The notes: generated from the sequence alone by a model not told the origin. 64,000 nucleotides of DNA from an uncultured Microbulbifer sp. (GCF_947498635.1 NZ_CANMKV010000012.1:1-64000); one strand, 5' to 3'; positions 7,822-17,743 are shown, numbered from the stretch's first letter. Program-made: numbers and translations.

Positions 7822-9372
7822 TTAACGAAGAATTGGAGGGGTGCTAAAAGTGTGGTATGGAGCGGGTGATGGTACGGTCCACTCTAATCCCTGTGGATTC
7901 TCCCAGACCTGTTCGGAAGCCTTTTTTCCACCCATAACTGTACGAACTACATTAAACAAAAATACCACCTGTGCAGCACCGAATAAAAAAGCACCCATAC
8001 TGGCCATCTGATTAAAGTCGGCAAACTGCAAGGCATAGTCGGGTATTCTTCTCGGCATTCCAGCTAACCCAACAAAATGCATCGGGAAAAAAGTAAGATT
8101 TAAGCCAACAAATGCCATCCAGAAGTGAACCTTACCCATTGTTTCGTTGTACATATTTCCAGTCCACTTGGGAAGCCAGTAATAGACTCCCGCAGTAATT
8201 GAAAATATGGCACCGGGAACCAGTACATAGTGAAAGTGCGCAACGACAAAATAGGTATCGTGGTATTGGAAGTCCGCTGGAGCTATTGCCAACATCAGAC
8301 CTGAGAACCCGCCTATGGCAAATAGTATGATGAAAGCTATTGCAAATAGCATCGGAGTTTCAAAGGTCATGGACCCTTTAAACATCGTCGAAACCCAGTT
8401 AAAGATTTTTACTCCAGTGGGGACAGAGATCAGCATGGTCGCATACATAAAGAACAGTTCACCAGCGATTGGCATTCCAACGGTAAACATATGATGCGCC
8501 CATACGATCAAACTCAAAAAAGCAATAGCGGCTGTGGCATAGACCATAGAGCTATAACCAAATAAAGGCTTTCTCGCAAAGGTGGGTATGATCGCAGAGA
8601 TAATCCCAAAAGCCGGCAGGATCATAATGTACACTTCTGGATGACCAAAGAACCAGAAAACATGCTGAAATAGAACCGGATCACCACCACCTGCGGCACT
8701 AAAGAAGCTGGTGCCAAAATGGATATCCATCAACATCATAGTTACCACACCGGCCAATACCGGCATTACTGCAATCAAAAGATAAGCAGTAATTAGCCAA
8801 GTCCACACAAACAATGGCATTTTCATCAATGTCATGCCGGGGGCACGCATGTTCAGGATGGTTGCAATAATATTAATCGCACCCATAATCGATGAAGCAC
8901 CCAGAATATGCACAGAAAATATAAAAAAAGTGACGCTTGGAGGTGCATACTCTGTAGAGAGTGGAGCATAGAAAGTCCAACCGAAATTTGGTGCACCTCC
9001 CTCCATAAAGAGCGTGGAGGCCAACATCGCGAAACCAAAAGGTAGTATCCAGAAGCTCCAATTATTCATTCGCGGTAGTGCCATATCAGGAGCACCGATC
9101 ATCATCGGAATCATCCAATTGGCCAGTCCTACAAATGCTGGCATTACTGCGCCAAAAACCATGATCAGACCATGCATGGTTGTCATTTGATTAAAAAATT
9201 CCGGCTGTACTATCTGTAATCCTGGTTCAAAAAGTTCCGCGCGTATAATCAACGCCATACAACCGCCCAGGAAAAACATTGCGAAACTAAACCATAAGTA
9301 AAGAGTTCCTATATCTTTATGATTTGTGGTGTATAACCAGCGTTTTAAGCCAGGTTGAGGTCCATGTGCCAT
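7822..9372 (-). CDS. coxA: Cytochrome c oxidase subunit I
   Basis: The catalytic aa3-type subunit of 516 residues with twelve transmembrane helices, which reduces oxygen to water and pumps protons. The heme a/a3 and CuB ligands are visible in TTMHGLIMVFGA, WFFGHPEVYIMILP (His and the cross-linked Tyr), WAHHMFTVG and the paired histidines of DTYFVVAHFHYVLVPG. The GHPEVY form marks the A-type oxidases. It follows coxB by 15 bp and precedes ctaG. The N-terminus (LKRWLYTTNHKDIGTLYL) matches the family, which fixes the start. Confidence 0.97.
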   Translation of the reverse strand: MAHGPQPGLKRWLYTTNHKDIGTLYLWFSFAMFFLGGCMALIIRAELFEPGLQIVQPEFFNQMTTMHGLIMVFGAVMPAFVGLANWMIPMMIGAPDMALPRMNNWSFWILPFGFAMLASTLFMEGGAPNFGWTFYAPLSTEYAPPSVTFFIFSVHILGASSIMGAINIIATILNMRAPGMTLMKMPLFVWTWLITAYLLIAVMPVLAGVVTMMLMDIHFGTSFFSAAGGGDPVLFQHVFWFFGHPEVYIMILPAFGIISAIIPTFARKPLFGYSSMVYATAAIAFLSLIVWAHHMFTVGMPIAGELFFMYATMLISVPTGVKIFNWVSTMFKGSMTFETPMLFAIAFIILFAIGGFSGLMLAIAPADFQYHDTYFVVAHFHYVLVPGAIFSITAGVYYWLPKWTGNMYNETMGKVHFWMAFVGLNLTFFPMHFVGLAGMPRRIPDYALQFADFNQMASMGAFLFGAAQVVFLFNVVRTVMGGKKASEQVWENPQGLEWTVPSPAPYHTFSTPPILR

Positions 9373-9387
9373 GTTAAAATCCCCCTG

Positions 9388-10533
9388 CTACTGCTTATTC
9401 TTGAAATTAAGGATATCAACGGGCTGAACCGTATCGCCCATCTCGTTACCGAATGCATTGCGCTGATAGGTGATCACCGCAGCAATATCTACTTCGGATA
9501 ACTGCTCCCCAAATGCTTGCATGGCTGGATTAACCTGCGACCCATCTATTACCATATCGAGGTGAGTATTCAGAGGGCCGGTAGCAATTTTTGATCCAGC
9601 AATCGCCGGAAATACGCCGGGAACACCCTTACCATTTGGCTGGTGACAGGCCGCACACATGCTCGTGTAAACTTTTTCACCCTGAACAAAAAGTTCGTCA
9701 AAAGTAAACGTCTTACCTGTGAGTTCACGCATTTTTACGGCCGAGGCTACCCGACCATCAAGCCAAGCTTTGTATTCATTTTGAGGAACTGCCTTTACTA
9801 CAATGGGCATGAATCCATGATCTTTACCACAGAGCTCTGCACATTGACCGCGATAAATTCCGGGCTCTTCAATACGTGTCCAAGATTCATTGATAAATCC
9901 AGGTATCGCATCTTTTTTTACAGCGAGATCCGGAACCCACCACGCATGAATAACATCATTGGCGGTAATCAAAAAACGAATCTTTTTCTTAATCGGAACC
10001 ACTAGTGGCTCATCTACCTCCAACAAATAGTTAGGATTTTTTGGCTGTTGATTATTGATTTGTGTACGAGGGGTAGAAAGATTCGAAAAAAATGAAATAT
10101 CTGAGCCAATGTAGTCGTATTTCCACTTCCATTGATATCCCGTAATCATGATATCTAAATCTGCTTTATCGGTATCATAAATATCGTAAAGCGTCTTAGT
10201 TGCGGGAATAGCCATGAGGATCAGAATTACAGTGGGAATGATTGTCCACACAAGCTCCACTGCGGTGCTCTCATGAAATTGTGCAGCCTTATATCCCTTA
10301 CTCTTGCGGTGCCGCCACATACTGTAAAACATGACGCCAAATACAAGGACACCAATGACAACACAAATCCAAAAAATCAGCATATGTAATTCATAGGTGG
10401 TCTGGGCAACTTCAGTCACCCCCTTGGGCATATTAACCCCCCAGCGCTCAACAGCCTGCTCTTCCGCCAGTACAGATTGGGCGGATAGCGAAGCAGCCAG
10501 CAAGGCGAATAGCCGGTCAAAGCCTTTCAACAT
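9388..10533 (-). CDS. coxB: Cytochrome c oxidase subunit II with fused cytochrome c domain
   Basis: A 381-residue subunit II. A signal peptide (residues 1-23) and two transmembrane helices (about 50-70 and 92-112) are followed by the cupredoxin domain with the CuA set His196, Cys231, Glu233, Cys235, His239 and Met242 (CAELCGKDHGFM). A C-terminal cytochrome c domain carries CAACH at 293-297 with a later Met in PAMQAFG as likely axial ligand. This caa3-like fusion passes electrons from cytochrome c to CuA. It is the first gene of the oxidase run, so its promoter should lie in the 10.5-11.3 kb gap. Confidence 0.96.
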   Translation of the reverse strand: MLKGFDRLFALLAASLSAQSVLAEEQAVERWGVNMPKGVTEVAQTTYELHMLIFWICVVIGVLVFGVMFYSMWRHRKSKGYKAAQFHESTAVELVWTIIPTVILILMAIPATKTLYDIYDTDKADLDIMITGYQWKWKYDYIGSDISFFSNLSTPRTQINNQQPKNPNYLLEVDEPLVVPIKKKIRFLITANDVIHAWWVPDLAVKKDAIPGFINESWTRIEEPGIYRGQCAELCGKDHGFMPIVVKAVPQNEYKAWLDGRVASAVKMRELTGKTFTFDELFVQGEKVYTSMCAACHQPNGKGVPGVFPAIAGSKIATGPLNTHLDMVIDGSQVNPAMQAFGEQLSEVDIAAVITYQRNAFGNEMGDTVQPVDILNFKNKQ

Positions 10534-11336
10534 CGCCTACAGATCTCCGTGGTTGCGGGTTTCCTTGGGAATCCCGTAATTTTATTTTGGCCGCCGGCCT
10601 TCACGGATAGCTGAAATAGCCCTGTGTATATCCTCTACAGGGTTAATTCCACGTAAAGTTTGTGGACATACTGTTGTATTACAAGACTTCTTACACTGCG
10701 CGGGAAGACATTCCCGCAATACTGCTGTCAGCGCAACTTGTTATTTTTTTACCTCAGATGTCGTCGCCCGGAAGGTACAACCAACAACCTGTGTTTCTAT
10801 ATTTGTCGCAACTACTGCAGGTACAACAGGAACATATTGACAATGGAAAGTCAATCAGCACTTATAGCGATTAATTATGATGGTTGAGTCCCACTTGATA
10901 AAAATTTTCAAATATATTTAACCATTCCTTAAGAAAGATTGATCAGACCTCACGCAAAAGTACGTATTTTGTCTCGATACGATTTTTTTATGTAAACCAG
11001 ATCATTAGTAAAGCCCCTCCTAGGGAGAAATTTTTCCTCTAGTACCACTTTATTTCTTGATTGCAGACTGGATAAACATTACTCCTTTTGGAATAGGTTA
11101 AGGATCTATACGAAATAGCTTGCCAAAGCTGACAATAAGGTATAATCGTTAGCTTAGTGACAAATGATTTTCATGCCATAAAATTTCTTTACCCACACAT
11201 ATCATTCAGACCTGATCGTTAACTGGCAATGTGGTAATTGGGAGTTTTATATTTCAGCGATTGCGCATTGATAGCCATTGTCATTATCCCTAGCTGAATG
11301 CTAATCCATCTGAGCAGTAACTATTTAGTGACCTCT
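10534..11336. other. Gene-free region between coxB and the MATE gene
   Basis: About 800 AT-rich bases separate these divergent genes. No convincing protein is seen: the short open frames around 10660-10890 lack a start context and family features. GGAG lies a little over 10 nt upstream of the coxB ATG. A 6-bp inverted repeat (CCCTGT/ACAGGG) sits at 10620-10642. At 10963-10989 a short CGTAT/ATACG stem is followed by seven T, a weak plus-strand terminator-like element. Promoters for both flanking genes should lie here, but I cannot place them with confidence. Confidence 0.5.
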
Positions 11337-12677
11337 ATGCAGTATCCCCAAATCGATAATAAGAACCTGGGACGGGTTTGGAACCTTGCCTGGCCAATGA
11401 TCCTGAGTAATATTTCTGTTCCACTTTTAGGGGCTGTTGATACTGCAATTCTTGGCCATCTTTCCTCTCCAGAGTACCTATCGGGAGTTGCCATCGGTGC
11501 AAGTGTTATGTCTATGTTGCTATGGGCCTTTGGCTTCCTGCGCATGGGAACTACTGGCCTTGTAGCCCGTAGCCAAACAGGTGGCGTGGAGTGGTTACTA
11601 CGTGCGCTGTTATTGGCTTTGGTTTTGGGCGTATTATTAATCCTTTTAGCTTATCCGCTACTCGAGCATATCATTATCTGGATGAATGCCAGCAGTGAAG
11701 CTAGCCCTCATGCACTGGCCTATTTACAAATTCGCCTAATCAGCGCTCCGGTGGCATTAGCTAATTTCGCCATTCTTGGCTTTTTTATTGGCAGACAGGA
11801 TAGCCGTGCGCCGTTGTATATTTTGCTTACAGCCAATCTATTAAATATTGGCATGGACTTCCTTCTTATTGTCGGCTTTGGATTAGGGGCTAAAGGGGCT
11901 GCCATTGCCACCGTGTGCGCTGATGTTTTTTCATTTCTGATGGGGTTAACATTATTGATCCGGGTAAATAAAAATATCTGGCAAGCTATTTTAGCTTATT
12001 TACACAATCGTCAGATTTTGCCCTGGATTGAATGGGGACCATGGCTAGAATTGGTACATATCAATACCGATTTATTTGTGCGTACCTGCCTACTATTATT
12101 AACTCTCACTTTCTTTACAGCCCAGGGGGCAGCACAGGGAGACTCTGTATTGGCAGCGAATGCCATTTTATTACAGTTGTTGATGATTACTTCTTACGCA
12201 TTAGATGGCTTTGCCCACGCGACAGAAGCGTTGGTTGGAGAATCCATTGGGAAAAAGTCCAACAAATTATTTCATGAAACGGTATCTGCGGCAGGTATCT
12301 GGGCTTTAGGTAGTGCTTTATCCCTGACCGTGCTACTGATACTGGGTAAGCCTTTTATCATTGCGCTGTTTACAGATATAGATTCTGTTATTGAGCAGAT
12401 AAATTCTGCCTATTGGTGGTTGTGTGCCCTTCCACTACTGGCAGTCTGGAGTTATCAGCTCGATGGTGTATTTATTGGCGCCGCCAAGAGTCGGCAAATG
12501 CGTGACACCATGTTGATTGCCACGATCTTTATTTTTTTCCCATGTTGGTGGCTAACTCAAAGCTGGGGTAATCATGGTATCTGGTTTAGCCTATTTTTAT
12601 GGATGAGCGCACGATCTATTGGCCTTATTTTTTATTATCACTACTACACTGTAACCAAATCCTGGGTGTGCGAATAA
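11337..12677 (+). CDS. MATE family efflux transporter (DinF-like)
   Basis: A 446-residue polytopic protein with about twelve transmembrane helices in two homologous halves, the architecture of multidrug and toxic compound extrusion transporters that export organic cations using Na+ or H+ gradients. The N-terminal block NLAWPMILSNISVPLLGAVDTAILGHL and the distal WWLCALPLLAVWSYQLDGVFIGA are characteristic of the DinF branch. There is no lexA neighbour, unlike the E. coli locus. The ATG at 11337 is chosen because the first helix then begins after a normal short tail. An ATG at 11298 would add 13 residues, and neither has a strong binding site. Confidence 0.85.
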   Translation: MQYPQIDNKNLGRVWNLAWPMILSNISVPLLGAVDTAILGHLSSPEYLSGVAIGASVMSMLLWAFGFLRMGTTGLVARSQTGGVEWLLRALLLALVLGVLLILLAYPLLEHIIIWMNASSEASPHALAYLQIRLISAPVALANFAILGFFIGRQDSRAPLYILLTANLLNIGMDFLLIVGFGLGAKGAAIATVCADVFSFLMGLTLLIRVNKNIWQAILAYLHNRQILPWIEWGPWLELVHINTDLFVRTCLLLLTLTFFTAQGAAQGDSVLAANAILLQLLMITSYALDGFAHATEALVGESIGKKSNKLFHETVSAAGIWALGSALSLTVLLILGKPFIIALFTDIDSVIEQINSAYWWLCALPLLAVWSYQLDGVFIGAAKSRQMRDTMLIATIFIFFPCWWLTQSWGNHGIWFSLFLWMSARSIGLIFYYHYYTVTKSWVCE

Positions 12678-12907
12678 TTAGCTGATTGGCCGTATTATCA
12701 GCCTTATTCCTTTACCTCTGCAGAAAATAAAAAATGGTGTCACGGTGATATTGAGTAGATGCTAAAACACAACAGTGTCTGCAGTATCATCATACAACTA
12801 AACACTTGACATTTAGCTTTCAACTATTTTAGATAAAAATCAGTATTACTCTCAAGTTGGTAAATAATGAGCGGGCGAAATAATAATTCACACCCGCTCA
12901 CCATTTT

Positions 12908-13738
12908 TTATAAATCTGGATTCTGTATCTGCTTTTGCATCAAAATCTGAGTGAAGTTCGAAAAAAATGTAGTTTCTCCCTGCAAAATTATACGATTCAA
13001 CCCCTCTACTTTACTTCTCAAATTCCGATCATAGAAATATAAGCTACCGCTGCGTACTGTATAGGCTTTAGGGTTCTCCGCCATTAATTGATAAAAACTT
13101 GAGAGTCTTTCAAGATATACGTTAGCGTTTTCCAGTGAAAATTTACCGTGCTGATAGTAATCCAGAACTTCTTTATTTATCTGTTGTAGTAAAAATTCTT
13201 TTTCGTCCCCAGAGAACGGTTGGGCTTGTATCTGGGTATTAATATCGCTTCGTAAATCTTTCAAGTATCTATCGGCCGCTTGCGCGGACTCTCTAAGAGC
13301 ACCAATAGTTTTCTTGCGCTTTCTTAGTGATTTACGGCTTTTAAACGTTGTAGCATCTGACATTTCAGATGAGGCAAGATCGGCCAATGGCCTAAATATA
13401 GTGACATGCTGTAGATTGCTATTAACCGTCAATTTATCACAAACCTTTAACGCAAAACTCCATTTTTTGAACGATCTTCCATCTAGAATTTTTTGTGGCA
13501 AAGCCTCTATATTCGCATTGAGTATACGCTGCTGCTGTAAATAATAATCCGGCCTTAAATTCCAGTCATTTGCCTGTAAACGGAACAGACTTAGTATTCC
13601 CTGATTGACGCAACTGGCCAACAGGTGAGAAGCCTGCTCTAATTGTTTCTTTTGCGTTTGTTGATAATTATTTAGGCCGTACAGTGCCGCAGCAATCACG
13701 ATAATAAGCACGACGAAAGGTATGATTATTTTTTTCAC
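12908..13738 (-). CDS. Uncharacterised membrane-anchored periplasmic protein
   Basis: A 276-residue protein I do not recognise. One N-terminal transmembrane segment (residues 3-22) is followed by a mostly alpha-helical, Gln/Arg/Lys-rich periplasmic region. A basic stretch (KSRKSLRKRKK, about residues 132-142) lies between two helical parts, and the C-terminus (LNRIILQGETTFFSNFTQIL) is amphipathic. It starts with GTG overlapping the yheV stop by four bases, so translation is probably coupled and it is likely the third gene of a prlC-yheV operon. Codon use is AT-rich like its left neighbours. No function is assigned. Confidence 0.75.
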   Translation of the reverse strand: MKKIIIPFVVLIIVIAAALYGLNNYQQTQKKQLEQASHLLASCVNQGILSLFRLQANDWNLRPDYYLQQQRILNANIEALPQKILDGRSFKKWSFALKVCDKLTVNSNLQHVTIFRPLADLASSEMSDATTFKSRKSLRKRKKTIGALRESAQAADRYLKDLRSDINTQIQAQPFSGDEKEFLLQQINKEVLDYYQHGKFSLENANVYLERLSSFYQLMAENPKAYTVRSGSLYFYDRNLRSKVEGLNRIILQGETTFFSNFTQILMQKQIQNPDL

Positions 13739-14013
13739 TTTTTATTTTTATTTTGTGGCTGGATAAATTTAACAGGCTCTTCATTCACCTCTTTTTTCTT
13801 CGCTGTACTCACTCGGGTAATTAGTTCAGAGGGGGCGGATTGCAAACGAATTTCATCCTTGAAACCACAGGATACACATTCCCGATAGTTTTTCCCTTCT
13901 TCCTGATAATTCACTATTCTGTCCATTTCGCTGCAGCGCGGACAAACCGCGCCGGCGATAAAGCGCTTTTTGGAAGATTTTTTTGGCTTTCCAGGATTAT
14001 TTTGATCGATCAT
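13735..14013 (-). CDS. yheV: YheV-family putative zinc-ribbon protein
   Basis: A 92-residue protein with a compact zinc ribbon formed by CPRC and CVSC about 21 residues apart (AGAVCPRCSEMDRI and YRECVSCGFKDEI). The preceding KKRFIAGAVCP matches the YheV family, usually encoded next to prlC in gammaproteobacteria. The tail beyond residue 60 is low-complexity and Lys-rich. Its role is unknown; the ribbon suggests metal binding, possibly in RNA or protein contacts. It lies 36 bp behind prlC and overlaps the next gene. Confidence 0.88.
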   Translation of the reverse strand: MIDQNNPGKPKKSSKKRFIAGAVCPRCSEMDRIVNYQEEGKNYRECVSCGFKDEIRLQSAPSELITRVSTAKKKEVNEEPVKFIQPQNKNKK

Positions 14014-14049
14014 GATTACTGCTCAACATGTCATGATGTGATGGTCCTT

Positions 14050-16098
14050 TCAGACCGGACTAATATTCAACTCAAGCTGCTCTATACCCGAGTGACGTAA
14101 TAGGGCATCAATATCGGGTTCTCTCCCACGAAACTCCACAAAAAGATCCAGGGCATCTCGGCTTCCACCCTGTTCAAGAACTGAATGTAGAAAGTGCTCT
14201 CCTGTAGCCCTGTCAAAAATACCCTTCTCTTCAAACAGGGAAAACGCATCGGCCGAAAGTACTTCCGCCCACTTATAGCTGTAATACCCTGCGGCATAAC
14301 CCCCCGCAAAAATATGGCTGAATCCGTGCTGAAAACGATTCTCTTCGGCAACGGGGACGACAGCCACCTCTGAGCGTACTTCGGTTAATAGCTGCTGAAT
14401 TTTTTCAGCATTCATTGTCTCTTCACTGGCGTGCAGGCGGAAATCAAACATGGCGAACTCGAGTTGGCGCACTGTAAACATAGCCGACTGGAAATTCTTT
14501 GCCTCCAACATTTTATTCAGTAGCTGGGGCGGTAGTGATTCCCCTGTTTTGAAATGTGAGGAGATCATTTCAATTGCCTGCGGTTGCCAGCACCAATTCT
14601 CCAAAAACTGGCTGGGCATTTCCACCGCATCCCAGGCTACACCATTAATTCCCGACACTGCCGCTACATCCATTTGTGTCAGCATGTGATGCAAGCCATG
14701 ACCAAACTCGTGAAACAATGTCGTGACTTCATAGTGTGTTAACAGAGAGGGCATATCGCCCGCTGCGGGACTAAAGTTGCACACCAGATAAGCGATGGGT
14801 AACTGCAAGCCATTCGCACTGTGGCGACGTGTAGCGACAGTATCCATCCAAGCCCCACCGCGCTTTTTCTCCCTGGCAAAGGCATCCAGATAAAAACCTG
14901 CGATACGCTCGCCTTCTCTGTACAGCCAGAAGAACTGTACATCTTTATGCCAGGTTGCCACAGACCTGTCTTCCTGAACGGAAATGGCAAAAAGTTTTTC
15001 CACTACGGTAAATAGGCCCTCAACCACTTTTGCATAGGGAAAATAGGGGCGCAGCTCTTCCTGGCTTATGGCATAACGTTGTTGCTTGAGCTTCTCTGCT
15101 ACCCAAGCAATATCCCAGGGCTGGAGTTCATTGAGGTTGTACTCTGCTTCGGCAAATACGCGTAGCTCCGCCATCTCGCGCTCGGCCGCGGGTTTTGCTC
15201 TCTGCGCTAGGTCGTTGAGAAACTCCAGTACGCGCGGTGTATCGGGGGCCATCTTACTGGCCAGTGACAATTCGGCGTAATTAGACATACCCAGCAGCTG
15301 GGCCTGCTCTGCCCGCAACGCCAGAATAGCCTCCATCACCTCTGAATTGTCATACTCACCGGCATTGGGGCCAACCTCTGAAGCGCGACTGACAAAAGCG
15401 GTGTGTACCCGCTTACGCAGCTCGCGATTGTCCGCATGAGTCATTACCGACAGATAGCTAGGCCCGTCGAGGGTAATTAACCACCCCTCCTTGTCCTTGT
15501 TCTGTGCGGCACTGCGCGCTGCAGCCACAGCGGTCTGCGGTAATCCGTTTAATTCTGACTCCTCCGAGGTATGCCAGGACCAGGCATTCGTAGCATCCAA
15601 TACATTATTGGCAAATCGACTGGAGAGTTCTGCCAAGCGCTTGCTGTTCGCGGCAAATTGCTCTCGCGCCTCCCCCTGCAGACCAACTCCGCTCAACTCA
15701 AAATCCCGCAATCCCAGCTCGACAGATTTCTTGTGTGGCTGTGACCAGTTTTGAAAAGCCGGCGATGCCGCCAGCTGTTGATAAACCTGATACAGCTCGC
15801 GATTTTGACCCTGTTCCGTCCAGTAAGCGGTGACTTGCGCGAGCGCCGCTTCATAGGGAGCACGCCACTCGCCACTCAGCACACTGTTGAGGTGACTGAT
15901 CGGCGAAAATGCGCGATTCAGCTGGTCCTGGGCCTCTTCGAGCGGTACCAGGGTGGTCTCCCAGCCCGGGGTTTCTAATCCCCGTAGTAATTGCTGCTTA
16001 CAGTTCTCGATCAACTGTGCAATCGCGGGCTCCACCTGTTGGGGCTGCAGTTGGTTAAACGGGGGGAGTAGGGGGATATTCAACAGTGGATTGGACAT
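14050..16098 (-). CDS. prlC: Oligopeptidase A (M3 zinc metallopeptidase)
   Basis: A 682-residue cytoplasmic thimet-type peptidase that degrades short peptides, including cleaved signal peptides. The catalytic zinc motif is intact in TTLFHEFGHGLHHML (HEFGH) with the downstream glutamate in the DAVEMPSQFLENW block. The C-terminal FSHIFAGGYAAGYYSYKWAEVLSAD segment forms the substrate cleft. The ATG at 16098 has AGGG upstream and gives the family N-terminus MSNPLL; the TTG six codons earlier is rejected. It is divergent from the gamma-carbonic anhydrase gene with 65 bp between starts. This gene marks the switch from AT-rich to GC-rich codon use. Confidence 0.95.
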   Translation of the reverse strand: MSNPLLNIPLLPPFNQLQPQQVEPAIAQLIENCKQQLLRGLETPGWETTLVPLEEAQDQLNRAFSPISHLNSVLSGEWRAPYEAALAQVTAYWTEQGQNRELYQVYQQLAASPAFQNWSQPHKKSVELGLRDFELSGVGLQGEAREQFAANSKRLAELSSRFANNVLDATNAWSWHTSEESELNGLPQTAVAAARSAAQNKDKEGWLITLDGPSYLSVMTHADNRELRKRVHTAFVSRASEVGPNAGEYDNSEVMEAILALRAEQAQLLGMSNYAELSLASKMAPDTPRVLEFLNDLAQRAKPAAEREMAELRVFAEAEYNLNELQPWDIAWVAEKLKQQRYAISQEELRPYFPYAKVVEGLFTVVEKLFAISVQEDRSVATWHKDVQFFWLYREGERIAGFYLDAFAREKKRGGAWMDTVATRRHSANGLQLPIAYLVCNFSPAAGDMPSLLTHYEVTTLFHEFGHGLHHMLTQMDVAAVSGINGVAWDAVEMPSQFLENWCWQPQAIEMISSHFKTGESLPPQLLNKMLEAKNFQSAMFTVRQLEFAMFDFRLHASEETMNAEKIQQLLTEVRSEVAVVPVAEENRFQHGFSHIFAGGYAAGYYSYKWAEVLSADAFSLFEEKGIFDRATGEHFLHSVLEQGGSRDALDLFVEFRGREPDIDALLRHSGIEQLELNISPV

Positions 16099-16163
16099 AC
16101 GGGACCCTGTGCTCAAATTAGGATACAGCTATGATAGAGGATTCATTGTACAGGAGCTCCTTT

Positions 16164-16718
16164 ATGTCCCCACTGCGCAGCCTCAATGACTCTGTCAGCG
16201 AGAAATCCCCACAACTCGGCAATCGCGTTTTTATTGATCCGCAGTCGGCTGTGATTGGTGATGTCACCCTTGGAGAGGATTGCTCTGTGTGGCCCATGGC
16301 GGTGGTGCGCGGCGATATGCACCACATCCAAATAGGCGCGCGCACCAGTGTACAGGATGGTGCGGTATTACATATTACCCATGCCGGGCCTTTCAACGCC
16401 GATGGTTGGCCACTGACCATTGGTGAAGATGTCACTATCGGCCACAAGGCCTGTCTACATGGTTGTACCATTGGCAACCGCGTTTTGATCGGTATCGGTG
16501 CAATTGTACTGGATGGTGCCGTCATAGAGGACGAGGTCGTATTAGCCGCGGGGGCATTGGTGCCGCCGGGGAAAACCCTGGAGAGCGGTTACCTCTATGT
16601 AGGCGCGCCCTGCCGCAGAGCGCGCCCCCTGTCCGAAAAGGAGATGGCTTTTTTCCGCTATTCAGCGCAAAACTATGTGAAGCTGAAAGATCAATACCTA
16701 CAACAAAGCCGCGATTAA
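16164..16718 (+). CDS. Gamma carbonic anhydrase family protein (YrdA-like)
   Basis: A 184-residue left-handed beta-helix protein built from hexapeptide repeats (for example IGDVTLGEDCSVWPMAVVRGD, then IGEDVTIGHKACLHGCTIGNRVLIGIGA). The metal-binding histidines of the class are present in HITH, GHKACLHGC and the preceding repeats. YrdA-type proteins bind metal at trimer interfaces, but carbonic anhydrase activity is usually unproven. The ATG at 16164 follows AGGAG at ideal spacing, so the ATG at 16131 is rejected. It is divergent from prlC, as in Pseudomonas. Confidence 0.9.
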   Translation: MSPLRSLNDSVSEKSPQLGNRVFIDPQSAVIGDVTLGEDCSVWPMAVVRGDMHHIQIGARTSVQDGAVLHITHAGPFNADGWPLTIGEDVTIGHKACLHGCTIGNRVLIGIGAIVLDGAVIEDEVVLAAGALVPPGKTLESGYLYVGAPCRRARPLSEKEMAFFRYSAQNYVKLKDQYLQQSRD

Positions 16719-16742
16719 TCCATTGCATATCAACCGAAGAGC

Positions 16743-17657
16743 ATGCTCACTCTGAACACTGACCAGCTACATACTTTTGTGCGCGCCTGCGAACTGGACT
16801 CCTTTTCCGCCGTCGCCCGAGAGTTGGGGCGCGCGCAATCCTCGATAAGTGCCAACATCCAGAATCTGGAGTTAGACCTGGGGCTTGAGCTTTTCGATCG
16901 CAGCGGAAAATACCCCCGCCCCACGGCGGCCGCCCAGGCCCTGTTGCCGCTGGCCCGCCAGGCCCTCGGCCAACTGCAGCGTTTCCAGCAGGCCGCAGAT
17001 TCTTACCAGCGCGGCGAAGAGCCGCTGCTGCGCATTCTGTTTGAGGAGCTGGTGATGCCGGACCGCCTCAACGATGTGCTTGCCACTTTCAGTCATCGAT
17101 TTCCCCACACCCAGTTACAACTGAGCAGTGCCAGCAGCGAGCAAGCCGTGGCGTGTGTAAGCCGTGGAGAGGCCGATTTCGCTTTTGTAACAACCAGAGA
17201 TAATTATCCGAGCGCGCTGGATTTCAATACCCTCGGGCGACAACAAATTCTCTGTCTGGCGCCTCCCGATCACCCATTGGCTCAACAACAGCCTGCTTCG
17301 CTCAGCGAAGCGGCCCGCCACCGGCAAATAATTGTTGCAGGGGTGAACAGCCAGCACCGTTGGCAACTCTCGGCACAAACTTGGATCTGTGATTCTCTGT
17401 TACAGGCCTTGGATCTGGCCTGTAAGGGGATCGGTTGGGTCAATGCGCCCTATGAGCTGGCCCGCCCTTTCCTGAAAAGCGGTAAATTGGTGGAGTTGAA
17501 ACTGACTAGCGCACTGAGCACTTGGAGTCTGGATGTCGACCTACTGTGGTCTGCAAAAAGCGCCCAGGGGCAGGCTGGGCTTTGGTTCGCCAGGGAGGCC
17601 CGGCGCTTATATGGTAACTATTACAGCCCACCTATCGCGTTTTCCGATAGAACCTAA
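16743..17657 (+). CDS. LysR-family transcriptional regulator
   Basis: A 304-residue regulator with an N-terminal winged helix-turn-helix (residues 3-62: QLHTFVRACELDSFSAVARELGRAQSSISANIQNLELDLGLELFDR region) and a C-terminal two-lobe periplasmic-binding-like effector domain (about 90-295). It reads in the same direction as the gene 86 bp downstream, which encodes a carboxymuconolactone decarboxylase-like protein, so it may control that gene, itself, or something elsewhere. The inducer is not deducible. The helix-turn-helix matches the family well, so the class is certain and the target is not. Confidence 0.92.
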   Translation: MLTLNTDQLHTFVRACELDSFSAVARELGRAQSSISANIQNLELDLGLELFDRSGKYPRPTAAAQALLPLARQALGQLQRFQQAADSYQRGEEPLLRILFEELVMPDRLNDVLATFSHRFPHTQLQLSSASSEQAVACVSRGEADFAFVTTRDNYPSALDFNTLGRQQILCLAPPDHPLAQQQPASLSEAARHRQIIVAGVNSQHRWQLSAQTWICDSLLQALDLACKGIGWVNAPYELARPFLKSGKLVELKLTSALSTWSLDVDLLWSAKSAQGQAGLWFAREARRLYGNYYSPPIAFSDRT

Positions 17658-17743
17658 TTTCTCTACAAAAAAATTTCCGATAACACTTGGCTACAGGGCC
17701 CGCAGGCCCGATTCCGTAAAACTGGCAATCAGGAGCCAACACG

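Noticed and set aside
9628-9700. Possible separate cytochrome c gene
   Set aside because: CAACH is in frame with and fused to CoxB; no separate start exists.
10660-10887. Overlapping short open frames in the coxB-MATE gap
   Set aside because: No start context, no recognisable features, and two frames overlap.
16131-16163. Upstream ATG of the YrdA-like gene
   Set aside because: A strong AGGAG fits the ATG at 16164, and the extra residues are not family-like.
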